Notes under the pieces: model-generated
Databases searched by the model: none
The model's input: only the letters and a program-made list of their open reading frames with translations
Told to the model about the DNA's origin: nothing
Program-made: the position numbers and the translations under genes
From: Distichodus sexfasciatus
Lineage: Eukaryota; Chordata; Actinopteri; Characiformes; Distichodontidae
NCBI GenBank assembly: GCA_032718565.1
Contig: JAVGVS010000707.1
Span: forward strand, 33,501-97,500
Direction of reading: 5' to 3'
Length of the DNA: 64,000 bases
Part shown: positions 58,001 to 64,000 of the stretch, piece by piece
Layout: each line of letters opens with the position of its first letter
How positions within the stretch are numbered: the first letter of the stretch is position 1

Positions 58001-61000
58001 TATTGGTTCGCTTGTTTTACAGCGTTTGCAGCTCTTATGGAGCAACCTTAACACTCCTTAAATTAATGCAGGACTGTTCTTCAACCTTTAAAGCTAGACT
58101 TAAATCGTCCAGCTGAGGTACAAACCCTGTTAGTGCACAAACAAGAGTACATACTGGTGAGTTAGTGCTTTTTTAAGCAGTAAGAGGGGTAGTTAGTCTT
58201 CTGAATGCTCGCCAGGAACCATTGAAGACAGTAAGGGACTCAGCAGTTCTAATGGCAGTAGGAGGTCGAGACCGTCTCTCTAATTCCAAGAAAAATTTAA
58301 AAAGCAAGAAACAGCTTATTTTATTATGTTTCGGACACTCTCAGCCCACGTCTTGGATACTATCCGTGATTAAAAGCCAAACCCGAGCGGTGTATCGTCT
58401 GTACATACTAAACTCAAATGTCCTTTCCTTACCTGCAGTGGAAGTCCAACCAGTAGAGAGTTGCAGTCGTCCAGCTTAGAGATGATCAAGGATTGGACGA
58501 GTAACTGAGTAACCTCGGTGGTGAGAAAGAGGCGGATCCTTCTGATGTTGTATGAATGGTATCTGCAGGTCAGATGTGTGGAGAATGACAGTTCATCATT
58601 CCGGTGGCACCGTTGTTGCCGTTCTTGATGGAGACGATAACCGTTCTCCAACGTCTCTGAGCTTCGCTGACGGTGACCCGTTCCTTGATTGAAACATAAG
58701 TGTTCCAAAAGTGTGTGTGTTGAGCTTTGACTATGGTACAGATACGGATTGGGTCCGAATGGAGGAATAAATCACGATAGATTAAACTGTTTACACTTGC
58801 TAAGTTGATCCGGGTAAGTTTTATCTGTGCTCAGTAGATATCACCTTCTCTTTGTGGTCTGTGTTTGTTTTATTCAATGCAGGTTGTGAAGTTCATTGAG
58901 AAAAAGCAAAGCAGTCATGAGTAAGTGTCTGGTACGATTTTTGCCGCTTTAGTCTTCTCTTGTTTCTTGTTATAATTTGTGCAGAATTTTTCTCTAAGTT
59001 GTCATTTACCTTCACAGGTTCGTTCTGATCGACACACCGGGACAGATCGAGGTTTTCACCTGGTCAGCGTCGGGAACCATCATAACCGAGGCTCTTGTAC
59101 GTAGCGGCTCGTAATTCTGATATAATTATTAATAGTGTGGGGTTAGATATGAAGAATCTTTTTACATCTAAACTGCAGATGTGAACCAAGAGGAAGTTCT
59201 TCAGTGATTAACAGAGAAAACTGTAGTAATATCTTAATTTATAAATTGATGTGCTCTGAGACCTTACAATTTTAAAATTAATAATATTTCTATCAGGGAT
59301 AGCTGCTTCTCATGAAATATTACCTTTGTTGTTTTTGTTCCAGAATTAGTGTGCAGTAGAACTTCCTGTAAGTCAGCATCTGTCGTGCTCTGCCTCAACT
59401 CCACCCTCTCGCTGGCTCCACTTACTGCTGCGGTATAAATGTGGTTTAAAAAAAGCACCAATCCCAGGCCTGGATTGGTTGATTTGATCTCCAATCAGGT
59501 GTCTTATATGGTTCCAAATTGATATAGTGAATAACAACACACATTTTTTAGTACATTACCAGCAGCAACAAGAGACAGGTTGTAGGTTGTTGAAGGTTTT
59601 GGGTGTGATGTGTTCAGCCAGCATCCTAGTCTAATTGTATCTGTTAATGTTTCTAAATCTGTTGATGTTGCAGGGATTACGCCTCCTAACATGTTTTAAT
59701 GAAGATGTTGATTTTATAAAGTACAATCTGAGGATGTCATGAGATAGTTTACACTGCAGTTAAGTTAGAAGCGATGCAGTAATGGTGGGAAGAGATGCAT
59801 GAGGAAGAATCCAGTCACTTCAAATACATAAATGTGACTCTGCACGGCCAAAACCAGTCGCTTGTCGCAAATTTTCAAAATTGAGTTATGTTTTGCGTGA
59901 AAGGGCATAAATCAACCCTTCAAAACGATACCTATATGTCCGAATGAAGCGGGGCGACGCGTGACTGAGATATCAGCATTCAAAGAGGTGGAACTATAAA
60001 TCGCCAAGTAAGCCGAATCTGCCTTTGAAGTTATTATCATACATAACCTCCTGAGCGGCAGTGCTGATCGCTGACTTCGATGCGGTAGCCTCGCGCATTC
60101 ACAGCCACCACGGATAGCCTACCTGCGTTAGGTTAACTGAACTACGGAAGGCAGATGGATTCCGGAGAAATATCTTCCGCAGCCTAGTCAGCCAGTGGGT
60201 TTTACCGTAAATATTGAAGTCGGCGGTCAAAAACAAACTCAACATTCTGCTGAGTCGTTCTCACTATCTCGAAAATATCACGTTTTGGATGGAAGGTAAG
60301 TTTTTCGAGTGATATAGACCTTCCACTGTTTCCATTACTAAAAACAAAAATCCCCAAATTTTACCATAACATAACCACTGGTTTTCTCGGAAACCTCCGT
60401 TTCGACAAGTGACTGGTTTTGCCGTGCCGAGTCCCAAATGTCTTTCAGTCAAATAAAAGCACATATTCCACTCATATGTCAGTCATTGAACTTTTCCTTA
60501 AAATTCCTTAAAATCATCTGTTTATATTCTTGGAGCTGCTCCCTTCATGGACGGCTCCCGCTTAGAGGTCAGGTGGATGTGCTGTGCCGTGTTCACTTTA
60601 ATTCGCTTAATTACAGCTCTGCTGTGTGTCCGTGTGTTTAGGCCTCCTCTTTCCCCTGCGTGGTAATGTACGTGATGGACACGTCCCGGCGTCAACCCCG
60701 TCCTGCCATGTCCCAGCATGTCGCCTGCAGGTCCCAATCTCACGAACACCTGCCTTTACACCACACACACTCCTGCAGCAACAAAGCTGATGCAGTGTTT
60801 TTGACTTTTAAACTCAGTACACTCGAATTAGCTTAATGAGGATCTGAATGGTCTGATCAGCTGAGTTCTTGAGGTGGGAGCGATTATTGCACATGCTTGG
60901 CATAGGCGTGGAAGTCCAGCCTCTAGGTAAATGTATGCATTCTGATTCACTAACTATAAGGTGCTAATTTTGCAGTGCCGCTGTTTGAAGAGTAGGGGGC

Positions 61001-63738
61001 GCTAAAAATGCTGCGTAAATTACTCAGCCCTAAGCGTAAGTCGCTAAGCTGGGTTTTGCTCAATAAGTGGGGAGGGTGAAAGTGAAAGTGGTGATTATTT
61101 GTCATTGAACACAGCACAGCGCTGATTACCTAGCGAATATATCACCAAAATTTTAACCTTGGCATCAGTGAAGAAACAGTGGGCAGCTGACATAGGCAGC
61201 GCCCAGAATAATGGTCTTGGGACGTTACCTTTATCGCAGGTACCTCGGTGGCTAACTTTTACCGGTGGATTGAACCTCGACCAACCTTCAGATCGCAGGC
61301 GAACACCACCATAGATTACCTGTTTCTTGAATTGTGCTTCTTAGCATGTAACGAAAACCTCGTCGTCTGCTTATCTAATATGCGTAATATCCAAAACTTC
61401 TTCTAGGCCGGTTGACAGGTGGGAAGTAAGTGTCATGAATCTGTAGTTATGTCTAATGTCTATCAGGAATTTGCCTAACTCTGACTCCCTTTCTTGGCAG
61501 CACTGCATATTTCTGTGACTTGGATTTGGACCCCGCTCATTACTACTTGAGGCCGTATATTTATATCTTTGTTTTCACAAGCTCAGTCACCTGCTCCTCG
61601 GTATGTATTCCATTCACTCTTTTCAGCCCATCGTCTTGTGTTGGTTGGTCTCGCCGGTGCCGTCTTATCGCGATGCGCAGCTGTCACCCCGTACGCCGCA
61701 CCGCAGCGCGCGTGTGATACTGATGCTTATTTCTCTTCCCTTTTCCTTCAGCATTCTCTACAAAACCAAGCTTCCCTTCATTGTGGTGATGAACAAGGTA
61801 AGACTGTCACTTCTGCTGCTCCAGTTAGCAGCATAGCGTCTCGTCCTCGTCTCGTGAAGACCCTGCGTTAGGCGAGCGTGTGTGTGTTTAAAATTGATTC
61901 TTGTTTCTCCTCCCCGCTGATGTGTGTGTTTAACTTTCCGCAGACGAACATCTTGTCGAGCACAGAGTTTGCAGTGGGTGGATGCGGGATGGCGTTTCAG
62001 GTGGCCTGAACCAGGAAACGTGCGTCAATGCCCTGACCGCTCCATGGCCTGGTGCTGGGCGAAGTTCTACACCAGCCGGGGTTAGTCCTGCTTGGCGTTG
62101 AGCTGTCATGGGATAGTCTGGCGGTTAAGGCCCACCTCTGAACAAGAGGTTATGGGTTCGTATCTCACGTCGACCGGCGTTAGGGTGTCGCAAGGGATAA
62201 TCAGCGGTTAGATACCCACCCTCTGAACCAAGGTTGGCGGTTGTCTCCTAAGCTTGGCGTTGGGCTGTCATGGGGATAGTCTAGCGGTTAAGATACCCAC
62301 CTCTGAACCAAGAGGTTATGGGTTCGTATCCTACGTCCGGCTTCGAGCGTTGGGGTGTCATGGGGATAGTCTAGCGGTTAAGATACCCACCTCTGAACCA
62401 AGAGGTTATGGGTTCGTATCCTACGTCGGCTTCGAGCGTTGGGGTGTCATGGGGATAGTCTAGCGGTTAAGATACCCCGAAGGTTATGGGTTCGTATCCT
62501 ACGTCCGGCTTTACCGACACTGGGTCCCTGAGTAGACCCTTAAGCCCGAGTCGCTGCAGGGAGCCTGAAGTGTCCCTGAAATTCGGAAATTGAAGTCGCT
62601 GTGGATTGCGTAAATGTAAGCTTACGTGGGGCAGTTCGTATTTTAAAACTAAATTATTTCATAGCATCAAGCTCAGAGTTTGTAGCTGTGACATGAAAAG
62701 GTGTACCATTGCATCACCACAAAAAAATTAATTAATTTCTCTTGGGCGAACTGATTGTCGGAGCCAATGTTGGATATTTATTGGCATGATTATATGGGTA
62801 TGATGTTTTAATTTTGGCCGTTACGATATTACGTATTACAAAGGTCTTGCTTCTAATGGCTTCGTCTTTTCTCTCTGTGCGTTTGCTCTTGCTCTTGTCG
62901 CCCACAACAGTCTCTGATTGGCTGTAACCAATGGCGCCTGGTAGAAGCAAATCAGCGCTAAAGTCTTATTGTCACTCACCACACCGCTGGCCTTGGTAGG
63001 CCTCGAAGAGAGTTTCAGCTGAGCTTGGTGTTTGTAAAATTCAAAAATGTGACACTCTTGTTTTGCATTTCGATACAGATTACTAGCAATAATCTGTATC
63101 GATATCAGCCATGAGCAAATATATAAATAAATATATATAAAAAGCAATATATCGGGCAACCTCTGTTAATTTCCTCATGCTATATACTGTCCACTATTTC
63201 CACTATACAATATACTGTCATATCACACAGCCCAATTAATAATCCTTATTTGTTTTTCTATATCAGAAAATCATTTCCATTAAAAGCCAAAATGCAGTAC
63301 GGTAAATACACTATACAGCAGCGTTTCCCTAATCCGGTCACTGAACACCACTCTGCGCCGGGTGCATGTTCCTGCGCCCGCCGCCCGATCTACGTTGCTG
63401 TTTAGCTAATCGTAGCATCAACTGCTTCCATGCGTTGAAAACTGGAATCTGGTATTCCTGCAGACCAGGATTGACCTTCTGTATTGATAATGTGGTTTTA
63501 TTTTAACACGTTGACTAATAAAAAATGTATAGTTCTAAAAACTGTTCTTTGTTTCTGTGTATACTTGCCGTTGCTCTGTAAAATATTCATTAAAATAGTA
63601 ATTAGTGATTAATTGATAGGTAATCAGTAGCATTCTGATAAGTGTCGGTGTCCCGGTAACTGCTGGAGCAGTAGAGGTAACTGAACCTCCACTTACTTTT
63701 CTAGATACGTTAAAGTTTGCTGTTCTGTAGATCGTAAA

Positions 63739-63774
<36 letters not shown>

Positions 63775-63866
63775 CATGTGTAGGTGGTCGGTGTTTCAGC
63801 TGTCACCGGGTCAGGACTGGACGAACTCTTTGTTCAGGTTTCCGAAGCTGTTAAAGAATATGAAGT
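54461..63866 (+). CDS. gpn1: GPN1 (GPN-loop GTPase 1), 5' part, frame-damaged and incomplete
   Basis: GPN1 is a cytoplasmic GTPase that pairs with GPN3 to assemble and import RNA polymerase II. Pieces found in order are exon 1 with the P-loop GMAGSGKT, exon 2 (56149-56236), exon 3 (57357-57396), an exon with KFIEKKQ (58883-58920), the G3 exon with DTPGQIEVFTW (59018-59096), VMYVMDTSR (60642-60730), YKTKLPFIVVMNK (61752-61797), an exon at 61944-62080, and GVSAVTGSGLDELF (63784-63866). The exon expected to carry the Gly-Pro-Asn loop, between 57396 and 58883, was not found. Exons 1, 2, VMYVMDTSR and 61944-62080 need frame changes to read through. The C-terminal part lies beyond the window. Confidence 0.85.
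54983..55043. repeat. AT dinucleotide microsatellite
   Basis: About 30 AT units, able to form a cruciform, within GPN1 intron 1. Confidence 0.9.
55918..56060 (+). repeat. SINE family 1, truncated
   Basis: TGGGGCAGTTGTTAATGTAA head, B box GGTTCGAATCC, then a shortened body with AACAAGGTACCGTCCCC and CCACTGCTCCTTTACGG. Confidence 0.7.
56149..56236 (+). CDS. gpn1: GPN1 exon 2, frameshifted
   Basis: The acceptor is TTCCCCAG and the donor GTAACA. It starts RLTAFL as expected and ends with PAVHE plus NI residues, the family context being NLDPAVHEVPF. The middle can be read only by changing frame, and several codons expected between the VIN and PAVHE parts are shortened. No single open frame carries the whole exon. 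Confidence 0.75.
56559..57262. mobile_element. hAT transposon with perfect 8-bp target duplication
   Basis: Terminal inverted repeats AGGGCCCTATGA and TCATAGGGCCCT, flanked by ACTATTTT at 56551-56558 and again at 57263-57270. It is 704 bp with no transposase frame, lies in GPN1 intron 2 and ends about 95 bases before exon 3. Confidence 0.88.
57357..57396 (+). CDS. gpn1: GPN1 exon 3
   Basis: Acceptor TTTATAG, then DIRDTVNYKEVMK in frame after the carried-over G. It ends in CA before GTATCC, a plausible donor. This is the segment that precedes the Gly-Pro-Asn loop in the family. Confidence 0.85.
57397..58882 (+). other. GPN1 intron or gap where the GPN-loop exon is expected
   Basis: I read this stretch for the GLGPNGGI-type coding sequence and did not find it in any frame. 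It holds an ATT run (57544-57567), AT-rich sequence and a minus-strand LINE fragment (58370-58620). Confidence 0.55.
58370..58620 (-). mobile_element. LINE reverse-transcriptase C-terminal fragment (minus)
   Basis: The minus-strand frame contains YNIRRIR, VTQLLVQSLIISKLDDCNS and LLVGLPL. This is the stretch that follows the RT domain in common teleost LINEs, which typically read SRLDYCN. Truncated at both ends. Confidence 0.7.
58883..58920 (+). CDS. gpn1: GPN1 exon with KFIEKKQ
   Basis: Acceptor TCAATGCAG, donor GTAAGT. Encodes VVKFIEKKQSSH plus two bases, which match the segment just before the G3 motif in the family. Confidence 0.88.
59018..59096 (+). CDS. gpn1: GPN1 exon with G3 motif
   Basis: Acceptor CTTCACAG, donor GTACGT. 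Encodes FVLIDTPGQIEVFTWSASG and then TIITEAL without any break. DTPGQ is the G3 (Walker B) motif that binds Mg and the gamma-phosphate. This is the cleanest GPN1 exon in the window. Confidence 0.93.
59097..60641 (+). other. GPN1 intron with TIR transposon
   Basis: Apart from the element at 59834-60434 nothing is recognised. The minus-strand frames here have no motif. Confidence 0.6.
59834..60434. mobile_element. TIR DNA transposon, about 600 bp
   Basis: The left end GTGACTCTGCACGGCCAAAA, then CCAGTCGCTTGTCG, is the near-complement of the right end CGACAAGTGACTGGTTTTGC, then CGTGCCGAGTC. No transposase. A precise target duplication could not be set. Confidence 0.65.
60642..60730 (+). CDS. gpn1: GPN1 exon with VMDTSR, damaged 3' half
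   Basis: Acceptor GTGTTTAG. ASSFPCVVMYVMDTSR reads cleanly. After that the codons drift out of the family pattern (expected NPVTFMSNMLYAC), consistent with several small deletions, and the frame is regained at the final TGC AG. The donor GTCCCA is poor. Confidence 0.8.
60731..61751 (+). other. GPN1 intron with SINE 1 (minus)
   Basis: A worn minus-strand SINE 1 lies at about 61090-61325. The rest shows nothing recognisable. Confidence 0.6.
61090..61325 (-). repeat. SINE family 1 copy, indel-rich (minus)
   Basis: GTGATTATTTGTCATTGAAC, CAGTGGGCAGCTGACATAGG and AGGTACCTCGGTGGCTAACT in reverse. It differs from the sister copies by an unusual number of small indels. Confidence 0.6.
61752..61797 (+). 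CDS. gpn1: GPN1 exon with G4 start (MNK)
   Basis: Acceptor TTCCTTCAG, donor GTAAGA. Encodes ILYKTKLPFIVVMNK. The NK pair begins the G4 guanine-recognition motif NKxD, completed in the next exon. Confidence 0.9.
61944..62080 (+). CDS. gpn1: GPN1 exon after G4, frameshifted
   Basis: The acceptor is TTTCCGCAG. It begins TNILSSTEFAV, so the joined G4 reads NKTN where the family has NKTD. After GCAGTG the frame shifts and meets TGA, yet family residues continue in other frames (LNQET, then residues around a SMxLVL- and FYTS-like stretch). Several one- or two-base losses would explain this. The 3' border near 62080 is uncertain. Confidence 0.75.
62100..62620 (+). repeat. SINE family 3 with five tandem tRNA-like heads
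   Basis: The head GGATAGTCTAGCGGTTAAGA, with AACCAAGAGGTTATGGGTTC, repeats about every 80-88 bases: units near 62100, 62185, 62267, 62350 and 62435, the second poorly preserved. A single SINE tail follows (GGTCCCTGAGTAGACCCTTA, CCTGAAATTCGGAAATT). A-box TAGTCTAGCGG and B-box GGTTCGTATCC fit an RNA polymerase III promoter. Confidence 0.8.
62621..63783 (+). other. GPN1 intron, TG microsatellite near acceptor
   Basis: A TG run (63742-63770) lies 13 bases before the next exon and replaces a normal pyrimidine tract. Nothing else recognised. Confidence 0.6.
63784..63866 (+). CDS. gpn1: GPN1 exon with G5 motif
   Basis: Acceptor ATGTGTAG, donor GTGAGT. Encodes VVGVSAVTGSGLDELFVQ and then VSEAVKEYE. 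SAV is the G5 guanine-contact motif. The exon is clean, and the downstream coding part lies outside the window. Confidence 0.92.
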
Positions 63867-64000
63867 GTGAGTTATGTCCACACACTTTATATAGAACGAT
63901 ATATCGTTTCAGCATCGGCATTGCGACGTTCACGTCACAGTTGTGTGCACTTTCTACTTAGCCAATTTAGAATAAAACTTTATCTGTTTTGCCACCTAGC

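Noticed and set aside
62267..62340. Possible true tRNA gene
   Set aside because: It has A and B boxes but no convincing acceptor stem pairing, and it is followed by SINE sequence.
62254..62463. Open frame with a repeated 30-residue motif
   Set aside because: It is the translation of tandem tRNA-like SINE heads.

Overview
The window is a eukaryotic, almost certainly teleost fish, genome segment. It holds GT-AG introns, no operon-like gene packing, dense CA/TG and GAATG-type microsatellites, several tRNA-derived SINE families, hAT-like transposons and solo LTRs. An otophysan (characin, catfish or carp relative) is my guess from the repeats, with low confidence. Only two protein-coding genes are supported, both on the + strand. 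Their human orthologues both lie on 2p23.3, which fits a conserved neighbourhood.

Positions 1-18330 are repeat-rich DNA upstream of, or in intron 1 of, the first gene: hAT-like elements, SINEs, one solo LTR and long TG tracts. A CRE plus TATA promoter-like block lies near 15.72-15.97 kb. Positions 18331-30849 carry seven exons of an EMILIN1 gene: a split EMI domain, one large coiled-coil exon, a collagen exon, a mini-exon, and two exons encoding the C-terminal gC1q domain. All exon phases agree and the frame is open through to the stop, so this gene looks intact except that exon 1 is not securely found. Its intron 2 has several transposons inserted into one another.

Positions 30850-54400 are a gene desert: a putative 3' UTR, a foldback element, SINEs, two more solo LTRs, a decayed LINE, and a tandem array of about 135-bp units at 51.0-53.2 kb. 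Positions 54461 to the window end carry the 5' part of GPN1, the GPN-loop GTPase needed for RNA polymerase II nuclear import. Its exon borders are mostly recognisable. However, several exons carry small indels that break the frame, the exon with the diagnostic Gly-Pro-Asn loop was not found, and the gene runs off the right edge. The pattern (mostly preserved splice sites and codons, scattered 1-2 base indels) suggests either error-prone assembly in the right-hand third of the window or a recent loss of function.

The two genes do not form a pathway: EMILIN1 is a secreted elastic-fibre glycoprotein and GPN1 a cytoplasmic GTPase. No CRISPR array, phage, gene cluster or clearly new system was found. 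The most interesting material is the repeat architecture and the damaged GPN1 locus.
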